DNA of 64,000 nt from Isoetes taiwanensis (GCA_021234155.1 JAJEKV010000035.1:6029999-6093998); one strand, 5' to 3'. Shown: positions 44,640 through 57,666, counted from the first letter of the stretch. Notes: generated from the sequence alone by a model not told the origin. Numbers and translations are program-made.

Positions 44640-46480
44640 CTATCATAACATATATATGTTCTTATATTTGTAACACTCAATCCGACCGTTGATCCGAGAT
44701 CCTACGGCTCACGTGGCTTTGGGACGTATCGTACGGCCCAGATGGCTTGGGAGTTTGTTTGTCGCTTATATGTAAGCGATCCTACGGTCCAGGTTGATTT
44801 GATCCTGATCGTCGATCCGAGATCCTACGGCTCACGTTGCTTTGGGACACATCCTACGGATCTAACATATATATGTTCTTATGTTTGTAGCGGTCAATCC
44901 GACCGTTGATCTGAGATCCTACGACTCATGTGGCTTTGGGACGTATCGTACGGCCCAGATGGCTTGGGAGTTTGTTTGTCGCTTATATGTAAGCGATCCT
45001 ACGGTCCAGGCTGATTTGATCCTGATCGTCGATCCGAGATCCTACGGCTCACGTTGCTTTGGGACACATCCTACGGTGCACATGGCTTTGGGAATTATAT
45101 GTAATAGATCTTGCGGTCCAGATTGTTCGTGATCTTGATCGTCGATCTAGGATCTTACGGCTCACGTGGCTTAGCACATATCCTACAGTGCACACGACTT
45201 TGGGAATTATATGTAATAGATCCTATGGCTCATGTTGTTTTAATTATTGTCACATAATGAGATCTCGACCCTTGATCGGGTCCAAGATCCTACGGCCCAC
45301 GTTGAATGCTCATCCCTTATATGTAATATATCCTATGGCTCATGTTGTTTTAATTATTGTCACATAATGAGATCTCGACCCTTGATCGAGTCCAAGATCC
45401 TACGGCCCACGTTGAATGCTCATCCCTTAAGAAAAGGCTTTTAAATTTTTTATGTTGTATAAGGGATTTAAACCCTAGTCATTGACCCTCCAATCCCCCA
45501 TTCTAACCACTAGACCAAGCATTAATTTCATGAATAATTTATGTTTCAAATACACTTAAGGGTAATATCTTTACTCATCCCTTAAGAAAAGGCTTTTAAA
45601 ATTTTTATGTTGTATGGGGGATTCGAACCTTAGTCATTGACCGCCCAACTGATAAAATATAGTATACCATTCTAGCTAGTTCAAAAGAGTTCTAGAATGT
45701 TCTGGAAGGCTCTAGAAAGTTCTAGAATCTTCTAGAAAGTTCCAAAATATTCTAGAAAATTCTAGAACATAAGAGAATCTGGAGGGAATCTAAGAAAATT
45801 CTTCCAGAAAGTTCCAAATTGCTCTAATAAGTTCTAGAATGTTCTAGAATGTAGGGGAATCTACGGAAATGTAAGAGAATCTAGGGAAATACTTCCAGAA
45901 AGTTCTAAGATATTTTGAAAGTCTCACAATGTTCAAGAAAGTCTTAGAATGTTCTAAAAAGTTCTATAATGTAATGGAATCTAGGAGAATCTAACGGAAT
46001 CTAAGAAAATCTCATAAAATGTAAGAGAATCTAGGAAAATATTTACAAGCCTAAGGGAATTTCTTAAAATCTAGGGGATCTAAGGGAATCTTCATAAAAT
46101 CTAAGGGAATGTAAGAAAATGTTGATGAAATATTAGAGTAACTAAGGGAATCTTTATAGAATCTCTTTGAATGTCATATAATGTAAGGGAACCTAGGGCA
46201 ATCTCGTAAAATCTAAAGGGATCGAAGGGAATCTAAGGGGATCTTCATAGAATCTTAGAGAATCTATAGAAATCTGATGGAATCTAGAGGGAATCTTATA
46301 AAATTTAGAGGAATCTCCACGAAACCTCCAAGAGAACCTTGGTAGAATCTTAGAGAATCTATGAATTTAGAGTATTCTCAAGAGATTCTTTTAGAATGTA
46401 GGGCACGACAAGAACTTGCACGTAGGAACATGCTAAAACTCGAACATGCACCGTAGGACGCATTAAATTTCTTGTATTAT
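44640..46480. repeat. Composite repeat element, copy 2 (nested in CACTA end)
   Basis: It has the same parts as 7263-8330. CCTACGGCTCACGTGG repeats are here tandemly duplicated with a period of about 213 (44648-44860, 44863-45075). A roughly 110-bp duplication lies at 45220-45430. Two degenerate tRNA-like modules on the minus strand follow (45460-45526, 45608-45650). A long TTCTAGAAAGTTC/GAATCTAAGG tract leads to an end at CCGTAGGACGCATTAAATTT. Confidence 0.7.
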
Positions 46481-46489
46481 TATATTATT

Positions 46490-46715
46490 AGTATCGTGAC
46501 AAATAATTTTTCTCACTCGTGACAAACATGAAACCACTTGTCACGCGTGATAAATAAATATATTTGTCACGCATGACAAATGTTAGTTTGTCACGCGTGA
46601 TAAATAAATATATTTGTCACGCGTGACAAATGTTAGTTTGTCACGCGTGACAAAACCTTTACTTTTGTCACGCCTGCTAATTTTACTTTTGTCACGCGTG
46701 ACAAACTGATATTTA
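46490..46715. repeat. CACTA subterminal repeats (TTTGTCACGCGTGACAAA)
   Basis: Seven or eight full or partial copies of an 18-base palindrome are spaced 20-30 bases apart, some in a roughly 54-base tandem. In En/Spm, subterminal motifs bind the element's own accessory protein. The same role is inferred here. Confidence 0.8.
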
Positions 46716-46929
46716 ATAGTATTTATTTATTTGATGTTTTTCTACGTAATGTTTTTTATAATTTATTAATATTATTATATATAAGTTTTGCTACCCGTGG
46801 CAGCTAATTTTGATTGTCCCTTATTGGTTGCAAATTGGCACAAACATAAAATGAAATTGATATACATAAAATTTATATAAAGTACATATGAAAGTATACA
46901 AAATATAAATATGCAAAGTCTATCAATAC

Positions 46930-49900
46930 GCACAACTGCCACTGTCTCCATCCCTGTCATCATGGCGTCGAGACATATCATCCCCCTCTACTCCATCTCC
47001 CTGAAAAAATGGTTTGTCATCTGGGACATCGATGTCATAGTTTTCCTCTGCCAAATTCTGGGCCTCGCCTTCTTGGAGCATCCGTACAATCCTCTACAAA
47101 AAATAAGTAGCATTAGAAAGTTGATCACTGGTATCTTCATTGGCTTCAAGTTAGTTACTGACCTCTCTATCGGCTTCATGAAGTGGCCATATGTTCTGTC
47201 CTGCCATGTATAACTCAAAGTCGGGGTGTGACATATATTTTCTTACATCGCACTGGTCCTGAGTGGGCGCAAATCCGTATTGCGCATACTAAAAATAAAG
47301 TAGCAGTTAGTATGTGAAACACGAAAGCCTCATATAAGACTATAGCCATTACAACAGACTCAAATACTTACAAACTTGGCCTCGAATCCTGATTGGCCGG
47401 ACCGGAACTACCAAAACGATGACCCACTGGTTGCTCTGCAATTCTCGCACTGCACATGTAGAAAGTCTTAAAAGAGAGAATAAAATATTGCAAGCTAAAA
47501 TAAAGTAAACTTACGATGTGGCATCCTTCTGCTGCGCATGTCTTTCTGGTTCTGCATCATCTGCCACGATCTCTCGAAGGGCCCACTCCCATGCTTCGTT
47601 AGGGATACGTTTTTGCTTAGAAGTTCCCTCTTCTAGATGCTGCTTAACCTCCTTCTTCAGCTTAGAGCGATGGCTTCTGAAAAAAATAAGAGCATTAATA
47701 CAATAAGAATTTTAATGAAGATATCACACCACAATCAAAAGTGACACAACCTCATCCCTTTTCTGAATCCGAAAGTGGCGCCCATTGCAAATATATCCAT
47801 TTCCATTGTATAATGAAACCTGCAAAATCGAGCAAAGATTGACATAATGTAAACAAGTACAAGCTTCAAAGAAATGTAACTTACCCAACTTAAAGGTTCA
47901 AAGGCAATTTCTCTTTTCTCATCAGTTACAGAGTTGGGGTCCTCTCTCTTTGACGCTAAAACTGTCTTTAATATCCAATCTTCGGGCATAGTATCTGGTA
48001 GTGTGCATAGCTTAGGAGGATATGGTGCTCGTGATTGTTGTCGCCATTGTCGTCGTTCTAGTTCCCTGTCTTGCTTTAGCTCATCATACTTTCGAACCCA
48101 TTTCTCCATGCATTGGTCATTATGCACTATGTAAAATTTGATTGCATTAAGCTCATCGTGCTTTAGTTTGTAATTGCGCCCTTTGCTATGTAGCTTATCC
48201 AAGCTTTGTTCATGTTGTAGGAACGACACTGCTTCCTTATCAACTTTCTTAAGATATGTTGATATGGCAAACTTGCAATCCTGGGCAACCCATCCTTCAG
48301 ACACAAAGTCCTTAAGGACTTTCATGAATCGCTCAAGAAAAAACATCCAACGATAGGAGACGGGCCCTACCCAATCAATGTCCTCAACTAGATGTACGAG
48401 CAAATGTACCTATTATAAATAAATTTGTGAGAAACACTTGCTATAATGATCAGACGTATAAAAAACTTTGTTACATTTTGAAACAAGCAAAGGTGCACCT
48501 GTATATCAAAGAAACTTGTTGGGAATACTTTCTCAAATAGGCAAAGGACTTCAACGGATAGCTCCTTCATTTGTTGAAGGTCTTTTCTGTCAATCTCCTT
48601 TAATGATATCCATCTGTAATGTAGAGACATCCTTCAATATACTTGTATCTATAATCACATCTACATAATCAAAGTTTGTAAATGAGCTTACCTACATAGC
48701 TTGGCCAATTTGAAAATAGGCTCGCAAACTTTAGAAGGCAGTCTGTCATGTAGAACCATAGGTAAAATCTCCTACAAGACAAGGACAAAGAAAAACAATA
48801 ATTAAAAAAGCAGAGGTCAATAAACTATATGACATATATACTCATATTATAGGAACTTACTGTTAACAGCTTGTGGTAGTCATGGGACTTTAATCCGGTT
48901 AACTTATTGCCCTTCTTTGCCCAACACCTTTTAAAAGAGGAGCAGTACCCAGTTGGCATCTTCACTTCTTTAATAGACTCTTGCACAATATCCAAGTTCT
49001 TTTTAGTCAAAACCCATGGCGGACGAGATTTTGGATTCTTTAGACTTGCATTACGACGGGGCTCTAATAATAAACAATCTTGTCGAGAAGCAACACTATC
49101 TTTCTCCCCAGTGATATGCTGCCATAGAGAATCTGAAATATTTTTCATGATATGCATTGGATCCAATAAAGCCGCGTACTTCAACTCCCGCCAGTATGGT
49201 AACTCAAATAGTATAGATAATCATTTCATGCCATTTGGAGGAGTGACAATGATGTCATCAGGACCTTCAAAAACATTGCTTGCATGTTCAGCCTCTTTCC
49301 ATGCCTTGTCTTCTGCACGTTCCCATTGATCGAGCCAATCTCTTGTGGTTATGCACTTTGGAGTGTCTATTTTTGCTAGGGCTCCCCTACGTAATGGATG
49401 ATCCATTGGTAAAAATCTTTCATGGCCCTCGTATACATGTTTCTTCAATGAACCAGAGTATATTGATGTCATTTGGTCACCACAACGTACGCAAGCATAT
49501 TGACCTTTAGTTTGTAGACCTATAAATATAAAAACAATTTTTATTATCGATGCAATTTTCATATAAAAAAGCCCTCAAAATAAATAAAAAGAACAAGAAG
49601 ATACCGTTACATATGCTGAGACCAGGATAGTCATGCATTGTCCACATTAATATAGCTTTCAGTGTAAATCTTTGCTCCCTAGATATTCTCTTAGAGATAT
49701 CTACCATGGGAACACCACTCCATAGAGTTTTCAAGTCGTCAATTAAGGGTGATAGATATACATCAAAATTTTTAGGTTGTGAAGGGCCTGCAATATCAAG
49801 ACTCATCATGATTAAAGACTCCCACTACATTTTATATAACAAAAATATATATTCCTACTAGGACTAAATAAATTGTACAAACCTAGAATTATCATGCTCA

Positions 49901-50880
49901 AGATGATATGACCCCGTTTGATGGACTCATGTGGAGGGATGTTATAGTTTACAAGCATGACTGGCCATGTGGACCACGAGGCTGTCCGTTGCGAAAAAGG
50001 ATTGAAACCATCTGTTGTGAGACCAAAGTGAATATGTCTTGGTTCATTTTGAAATTCGGGCCATCTGTTATTTATAAATCTCCATGCCCCCGAATCAGCG
50101 GGAATGCGCATAACTCCATTAGAGCTACGGTTATTTACATGCCAACCCATCAAGGCAGCAATCTCCTTTGTCCTAAACATATGTTTAAGTCTAGGAGTTA
50201 TAGGAAAATACCGCAATACCTTGCATGGAATGGTCGAGCCTTGGACATCTTTACGGTACCTCGACTCATTACATTTTGGACAATGAACCATATCCTTGGT
50301 GTCCTTATAATATAAAGTACACTCGTTTGGACATACATGGATGTTCTCGTACTCAAAACCAAGCGTCTTTATGAGCTTACGTGCTTCAGAACGACTAGAA
50401 GGAACCTTGTTTTCAGGAGGCAATATTTTGCAAATAAGTCTGCATACACAAATATATGATGATTAAGCCAACAAAGATAAACAATAAATCATATGTTCGA
50501 GAATTAAGAGTTAGGAAGGGAAGGAAGAACCTTAATATTGCATCAACTGCAACATTTGATATCTTATATTGCCCTTGCAAGTTGAGGAGGCATAGGTTAA
50601 ATGTCAATCTCGATATTTTGCAGCCCTCGTATAATTTTGTTTTGGCATCCTGGATTATCTGATCATCAAGGTATTCAGCTGGATCTACCTCAATGACTTC
50701 ATCAACCTCAGAGGCGTGCATATCTTGTTTGTCAATGTCATTATCAATGCCTTGCATGAGAAACTCAAATTGAGCATGCTCGTACAACAAATCTTGAGTC
50801 GCCTCATCATAAGCATGACCATTGTTTTGTTCCACATTCCCATTAACTATAGGATTTTCTCGTGCAATCTTTTCCATATC
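46930..50880 (-). pseudogene. CACTA transposase (Tnp2 type, with DUF4218), nonsense mutation
   Basis: About ten exons can be joined with phase-matched GT-AG sites: about 50879-50531, 50439-49883, 49787-49605, 49519-48861, 48771-48692, 48613-48499, 48409-47885, 47819 onwards and C-terminal exons to about 46930. The second exon has HVCPNECTLYYKD and CPKCNESRY. It is followed by HFGLTTDGFNPF, LIDDLKTLW, LWTMHDYPG, CVRCG.Q, GHERFLP, LLDPMHIMKN, LTGLKSHDYH, then DUF4218 blocks (ILPMVLHDRLPS, LVHLVEDIDWVGPVSYRWM). This is the usual Tnp2 order. An in-frame TGA at 49221-49223 in exon 4 interrupts it. The enzyme would cut and join the CACTA ends. The intron richness and near-complete frame suggest recent loss of function. 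Confidence 0.88.
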
Positions 50881-51328
50881 ATCACGGTGGAACTTTGATA
50901 TACGAGGAGCATCTGGTACCTATACCAAAAGAAGCGTTTATCCAATATGTCAATAATACCCTTACTTTTAAGCCATTAACCATTTTTTTCAAGCATTATA
51001 ATAAATGTTCGAAATCTAACCACTAGGTATAAAGTTGCCAAGTAAGCACAACAATAAGTAGGAGCACATAAATTGAATAAATAAAGAAACGAACAATGAA
51101 AGAAACATAATGCACTTTGAATAGCATTAAGTGTTGCACATAGAATCTAAGCATTACACTTGATGGTAAGTATGCACAACATTAATATGAGTACATGATT
51201 GAAAAAAAAAAGCAACGGGAAATGAAACAAGAACAAAGATTCAGATTTAATAAGATAAGTATCATTAACATCGAGTAGCGATTTATTAAAAATAAAAATT
51301 TGTTTTAAATAATTAAAAGTTTTTATCT

Positions 51329-52523
51329 CTACAAAAACCGATCAGGTACAGTCTCATGGAATTCATAGTCCAAAAATAACTCGTCGCCCTCTCTAAGGCT
51401 CTTGATAGCAACAACCATAACAAAGTGCTTACACATTCTTGTCATGAACTCCTCGCGATCATTACTTCTTTCTTCAAACATGCAATTGATGATATTTTTA
51501 TTGGTACCACAGCTGTTGATCAGCCCCGCTGTATTGCCATGTTCTTCCACACGACCATCAATGTAAGATCTCTTGTCCTCATTGTACTCTGATCTCATTT
51601 CCATAGTGCATGCATTACTGTTGCAATCGTATACCATCATAAAAAATGAATGATATGTTAATGCTTCCCACTCGGATGCACTATACTCTGGACCTCCATA
51701 GATCATCAAAGGGACAACTGAATTATATCCAACACGAAGATTTTGGGCAATGAATAATCCCCTTCCAGATCCAAGGAGCGTAGACTACTTTATTACATAT
51801 CGACGACCCCAATAACTGAATATGTCACCTAAATTGGGCAATGGACCACTAAATAGACCTAATCTTCGTCGATCTACAGGTTTTAATAATCTCTCAATGT
51901 GATGCGGCATTGGTAAATCAGGTATGTCACACCCCACAACTTGGTAACTACTTCTACCCTGTACATTTATGTGGCTTGATCCACGGGTCCTATAGTGGGA
52001 TGCACTTTGTGCAGAATGTATTTCATCATCATCTCCAACATGTCTCCAAACTCCCCTCGAAAAATTGATTATGCCTCGTTGTGTTGAGTTCTGTTTAACC
52101 ATAGAATGCTTTTTAAATAAAAGACTATGTATTAACTAAAATACAGCTATTTACCCCAACATGCTAGATAATAAAATAAATCTATAACAAATCAAATTAT
52201 TTACTAACCTGTCCATCTAGTGGTGTTGGGTTGTAGGGCACACCAAAACGCCTACAAAAGCTTTCAGGAGCGCCCCAATAAGTACCATTTGACTGCAAAT
52301 GCCGTTCAATCACCGTAGCCAACCGGTTGTATCCGGGCTCGGTATGCTCGGTTAATTGTGCCCCATCAGGCCCTGCATGAGCTACTGAGCACGGCCTCTG
52401 TAGGCTTGTTGGGATCGTACCTCCGGGAGGTAATGGATACACGGACTCAGTTATGCCCCCCTGTCCGACATTAACCTCAGCTGTACTTGTGATTATGTAT
52501 ATAACTGTGCAGTATGTCAGCAT
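51329..52523 (-). pseudogene. SET-domain protein gene inside/adjacent to the CACTA element
   Basis: Exon A (52523-52209) and exon B (52090-51329) join in phase at a GTTAGT donor and AAACAG acceptor. Exon B has a linker, then a SET domain. GSGRGLFIAQNLRVG matches the GxG start. AGLINSCGTNKNI is the NHSCxPN-like cofactor and knot motif, and AIKSLREGDELFLDYEF the GEELxxDY end. SET proteins transfer methyl groups from S-adenosylmethionine to lysines, usually on histones. The His of NHSC is replaced by Ser here, and an in-frame TAG at 51785-51787 precedes the domain, so activity is doubtful. It lies 450 bp upstream of Tnp2 on the same strand. The start codon is not certain. Confidence 0.75.
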
Positions 52524-52540
52524 CCTTATTGCTACTAAGG

Positions 52541-52737
52541 TTTTTCCCCCGAAAACCCTTTGGGGCGGGGGTTTTTTAATCCTGATAGTAATACGCCTGC
52601 TGCTCTTTCTCTTTGTACTTGGGTCCCATAGGCCAGTTGGTCTCCGTGGACGATAAAATCATATTCTATTCTATTCTATTCTATTCTATTCTATTCTATT
52701 CTATTCTATTCTATTCTATTCTATTCTATTCTATTCT
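52541..52737 (+). repeat. Non-LTR retroelement tail with (ATTCT)15
   Basis: GGGGGTTTTTTAATCCTGA through GGGTCCCATAGGCCAGTTGG and a clean run of about 15 ATTCT units (52663-52737). It matches the tails at 28880 and 59880. Confidence 0.7.
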
Positions 52738-52865
52738 TTAACAATGTTAACCCTTTAGAATCCATGCAACATAAAAAAAATCTTGACTGAAGTGCAAAGC
52801 TAAGCAAAATAGAAATTGGTGTGGTAAAAATTCCGAATGTGAAATTCATATCTATTTGTATTTCA

Positions 52866-53031
52866 TATGCTAGATTTTATTTTTCTAAGAGAAAGTCAAA
52901 TATTATGCACAACACGCACAAAACCATGGATTTTGGTCCTACATGCTTTATGCTAAATTTTATTTTTCTAAGAGAAAGTCAAATATTATGTACAACACCC
53001 ACAAAACCATCGATTTTGGTCCTACATGCTC
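52866..53031. repeat. Tandem duplication, 2 x 83 bp
   Basis: TATGCTAGATTTTATTTTTC starts the first copy. The second starts at 52949 with few changes. Confidence 0.8.
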
Positions 53032-56000
53032 TAAAGAAATGTCCCGTGTTAAAGATATGTCGTTCTTACATGCCAGTTCCTTTTAAACATATAGATTAAG
53101 ATTTGCAAAAAGATCTTTTATAGTTTTTTTTAATGGATGAAGAAGGTATAATGGTTTCATTTAATATGGGTTTGCATGCTTTTTCTTGGGGGGTTTGAGA
53201 ACATTCCACCATCCATTGCAATTATAGCTGGTTTGAATAAAACTGGGAAAAAAAATTATGACCAGTGCAATCTTATCTGGTTTGAATAAATCTGGGCTAA
53301 AAAATAATGTACAGAAACCTTTGTATTACAAATGTAGAACATACCCGCATCTTGCTTAAACAATGGATAAAAATTCTTTGAGATCTGTCAGTAGTTTTAC
53401 CTGCATTATTAACAAAGGCATTTACGAAGAAGATTAAAAACGCTGCTGCAATTCTACTATTTGTAGCCATTATAATTTTTGAAGCATTGAGCCTAAAGAA
53501 AAGAACAGTTTCCATGTTCATTGTTGCAAGTTCCAACTATTTGTCCTCCAAAATTATAATCCATAAGCTTTTTCTGCTTCGGTCTTGAATACTTCCCATA
53601 TATTGGGAGAAACCACCATTAAAGCTCACAACTCAATGTGGACATAAACAACTACGGACTGTACAATGTTTGCCTTAATCAATCTTCAATCTGGAAAAAT
53701 GATCATATAGGTATTTCTCAAGAACTGATAAAAACATTAGATTCAACTGAGAATATGAAAAGGATCAACGAATTTGAAGCAACATGCCAGAGGATAGTTT
53801 ATGGAATAGCATGCCCGCTTCCATATCCACAGCACTTATGGATTCAAATCCACAACACATTACCGATGGCATGCATTCAGGTGACAATGCCTCACCCTTG
53901 GATATAAAGTCCACTTGCTTGAAAAGGCAGGAATGCTGGGAGATTTTTCCCAGATTTCTCCTGTCATTCTTCAAATTTCCATAATGTGCTCCTGCAAATT
54001 CTAGTTAAGAGCTATGTCATGCATATACTCCATGTATGGAATAACCCTTGCATGTGCTGCAAGTACGCATACCAGAATGATGAACAAAGGCAGTGATATT
54101 CGCATCGAACACTTCAAAAGCATCTGGAAAATGTCTCTTGTGCATAGCCAGCCATCAAACTCAAGCCTGCATTACAAATTGCTCAATAAGAAAATGAGAG
54201 AAACAACATTTCGCTCAGACCTAGATTAGTACCTCATATTAAGATGGAACCAAAATTAGCTCCAAAATAGATGTCAAGTTTCGTAGCTCGTGTCTGTTGA
54301 ACTAAAACAGAAGAAATACCAAATCTAGCTAAAACAGAAGAAATAATAAATCTAGCAACACATTCACAATGCAATTTAAAATACAAAGACAAAAGATCAA
54401 GGTTGCAAAAGTTGTCAATGACTCTAAAACACCGGGGTCACTAAGCTGACAACTAAGATCAAAAATCAAATCCGAAATGAGATGCATGACATTACCTTGG
54501 TCAGGTATGTGATTAAAAGACATCCTTATAGTGGAGCAAATGATGAATTTTATATGTTTCGCATGATGCAACAAAAGCTGGACATCTATCAAATTGATGA
54601 AAGTCAGACATCATTCTCGCAGACTTGTTAATAATGTTGCATCGAGAAATGAGATTGTTAAAAGATCACCTGAGTTGCTCCAAGTTGTTTTTAACAGAAG
54701 GGTTAGGCAAGGATATCAGACGTAATCAAAGAGCATTCTTACCTAAAGCGAAACTTCTAGTTTGATATTGAAGCAAAACTTCAAGCTCCACCTACAATTA
54801 CAGTTTAGGTTTACAGAACCAAAGCAAATAACTGCAAAAAAGTTACAGAATGAATGCATTATAGATCAAGACAAAGGGACTTGGAGAAGAAAATTTGTAA
54901 AAAACAAAATTGCTCCAGGGAAAGCTCCAACTCCAAGCCCTCTACGATTTGTAGAGCAGGCAGAAAGAACAAAAGAAAAAGGAGGATCATCTAAAGGAAA
55001 CTGGCTTGGGCATCTTTGTTTTGCTCTCAAATTTTGGGAAAGACAAACCTTGATTAAAATAATTAGGAGCAGGCAGCGGAACGGGGAAGCACCTCTTGAT
55101 GGTTCAGAAGCTCTTTACACCGACATAGTAAGCAAAATCAAATGCTTGCAACAGCTCTAAGACCGACCTGATAAGAAAAAATCAAAGCTCTTATAAGCAA
55201 ATATCTGAACCTTATAAGCTTTACCTGGACGCTTTTTCGTAACAAATACTCTTCAAGCTAAAACAATGATCCCCAAACTTGCTTTAGAGCCCAAAAATGA
55301 TCCCAAGCTTCGAGCTCTAGCATTCAAAGAAATTGAAGCTTAAGAAGTAAACGTGCCTTCTCTGTTTGTAAACCGCCGTCTGTTTTCAAACCTATTCTTT
55401 CCGCATCCTCTGTTTCGTGCCTGAAAAAATACCCTAAATAAAATGAAAAATCTACCGGATGTCAAACCTGAAGCTCCAGGCGTTAAGAGTTTGCCTCGGG
55501 CATGATTGCTCAGAGCCAGCCATTTTGCTAGTCCGATCAATGCTCTGAGTGAAAAAAATGCTCTCGACTCAGGAACAACGTAAAAAACCCAAATATTGCC
55601 GGGAAACCAAAACTCGGAAACCCAGTAAGTAGATGTTTTTGTTGTGTGTGTGCGTTGTGAAAAACCGTGTTAGTCAAAGCGTGAAGGCCGTTCTAATTGA
55701 CCAAGGTTCTTCCTTTTTAATGGCAACAAATGACATAGAGGCAGGTATTGTTTCTTGGGCAATCTAGAAAAATGCCCCTAATTTTAGACATGCGAAATGT
55801 TAATCGATGCAAAATATATAGGAAATAGAAATAGCAAACATTACATACAGACAAAAAATACATGCATCCTCTGTAAAGATAAACAGTTTGGCTGAGATCA
55901 ACACATAATACAGGCATGTTCTTTGCAGGAACAACTCCTCCTCAACAACATCACAGGATTACAACTAGTTAAATTACGTCAAAGGAAATCTGTCTGCCAA

Positions 56001-56100
56001 ACTGGAGCTTTCGTTCAAAAATTCAAACCATGACAGATTCTTACTATTAAGACATCCAAAGCTGCTACTCATATGTCCAAAACTAATAAGTAGGCTATCA
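53032..56100. other. Largely non-coding, no gene recognised
   Basis: The frames at 53638-53907 and 54762-55160 (132 codons, rich in Lys) are open but lack recognisable domains. They may be exons of unknown genes. Nothing else stands out. Confidence 0.4.
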
Positions 56101-56117
56101 AGTTCTAAACTAGTTAC

Positions 56118-56988
56118 TTAAGCTTTTTTGGAGGAAACAGGCTTAGCAGCCCGACAGATTTCCATCTTCCAAACGAATTTAGCCACAATTTCAAACGTCA
56201 CCCGGTCTCCAAACTGTAAATCATAGTGGTTTTTAAGCTTCCTCCATCCATAGCTTAAGTAAATCCGAGCTCTGCGACGTTTGATGGGAATTTGAATTCC
56301 ATCAGGACCTCTGATAATCACCTCTCTTCCGATCGGTGGCATATGAACTCCATACTCCGCTGGAATGCTCTGCATACAGATCAAACAGAAGAAAACAATT
56401 AGCAGCAAAAATTGCAAAACCGAAAAGCCAAGGAAGAAAAAAAAGCGAGCTTTAAGTTCCAGAACTAACAAGGCCTCTCTCCAGTCTAGTTTTCACCATG
56501 TTCACGCTAAATCTGACGTTCTGATCGTGGGTTATTATTTCAGCCGAATTTTTTTTGCCGATATCCTTTGCTTGGATTTCGCGGCGTTCATACATTTGAG
56601 TATTTGTTCCTTGTTTGCAGATTTGGACCGCCATTTTAAGGCTTTCATTTTCTAGCTCGCAGAACAGAATATCGCCTTCGCAAATTCCATTGCTGTGGCA
56701 AAACTCCGGCCAGCCGGCTGCCAGAAAAATCCTGCCTCCAATTCTGATTAATTGGACCACAAATTCATGGCCGCTTGCTCCTTTCACAAACAGAGATCCC
56801 CCAACCGGAAGAGCAGGCCCTTCAATTTCCTGTAAAAAAAAATTATTCCTGTCAATATAAATTCCCTGCAAAAAAGCTCCCCATTTCTAATTCGAATCAG
56901 AAAAAATCCAACTTCAGTTTACCACAAACGGAGTAGCAGGGATATGGATGAAGAATTTGGCCATTGTTGCGCGCCTCCCTTCCGGCAT
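56118..56988 (-). CDS. Plant B3-domain protein (REM-like, two B3 domains)
   Basis: Three exons join in phase: 56988-56923, 56829-56470 and 56369-56118, giving 225 residues. GT-AG sites are clear (GTAAAC/TTACAG and GTTAGT/TATGCAG). The start MPEGRRATMAKFFIHIPATP leads into a first B3 domain: GPALPVGGSLFVKGASGHEF, then IFLAAGWPEFCHSNGICEGD. The second B3 is in exon 3 (VIIRGPDGIQIPIKRRRARI, then LSYGWRKLKNHYDLQFGDRV). B3 domains bind DNA in the major groove and occur in plant transcription factors. The absence of AP2, ARF or HSI parts and the repeated domains point to the REM class. Loops are short compared with angiosperm REMs. It is the only multi-exon gene here that reads intact. Confidence 0.88.
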
Positions 56989-56999
56989 CTGCGAGAAGA

Positions 57000-57660
57000 A
57001 ATTGGAAAAAGCCTTAGGTTCACGAGGTTCTTATACATATTATTTACTGATATAGATCTTTAATTATCATCTTCTGAGAGCCTGGTACGTTTCTTAATGG
57101 AATACTCTCCGTCCATCTTCTTATGATGTAGATGTAGATGATTTGAGTATAGGATTTTAATCATCTATTCCGTCCATCTTCTGAAACAGACAGAACCCAG
57201 AGCTCACGATATACATATACATACCAGTATATATGGAGAATACATTGTAGGTGTTGGGACAACACTTCAATAGTAAGGATTCGGCTTGATAAAAAACATC
57301 CTATACATAAGAGGGTTGATGATGTCTGGTAAGGGAATAGAAGCTAGTGGCAAATACAGTTACTTGGGCTTCTTGTATATGTTTAGCACGAGTTTATTTT
57401 CTCGTAAAAACTAGGTACGTTCAATTCTTGCCCTGCGCTAATCAGATCATGCCATTTGGCAAGTTTCAAATCAAGAATCCTGCGTTCATCACTGCCATTC
57501 TTGTTTTACTTGCATTCCGGAAGGGCATCCCTGTTTTACTTGCAATCTAGCATGATTACCCTACGTTCCGCTGATTTACTTGATTCTGCTCATGTTTACT
57601 TGCATTCTGGCTGATCTTTATCGTGGCCCTACTTCAAGAATCGAACGTCCCTTGTTTCCA
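57000..57660. other. Upstream of the B3 gene, no gene recognised
   Basis: This stretch should hold the B3 gene promoter on the minus strand, but I cannot point to a convincing TATA box. A short near-repeat (GTTTTACTTGCATTC variants) lies at about 57505-57610. Confidence 0.4.
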
Positions 57661-57666
57661 CGTTAC

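Larger units (their letters stand above)
44589..52530 (-). mobile_element. CACTA (En/Spm) element with Tnp2 and SET-domain genes
   Basis: A CACTAGTAGAG terminus at 44589 is followed by TTTGTCACGG motifs. The palindrome TTTGTCACGCGTGACAAA and variants recur 7-8 times at 46500-46715, as in CACTA subterminal regions. Tnp2 (46930-50880) and a SET gene (51329-52523) are on the minus strand. The repeat block 44640-46480 sits between the terminus and the remaining subterminal repeats, so it is a nested insertion. I found no matching right terminus, so the right boundary is only a minimum. Confidence 0.75.

Noticed and set aside
46500-46715. CRISPR-like array (regularly spaced palindromic repeats)
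   Set aside because: Repeats are irregular, lie at a CACTA terminus in a plant genome, and match the usual subterminal repeats of that class.
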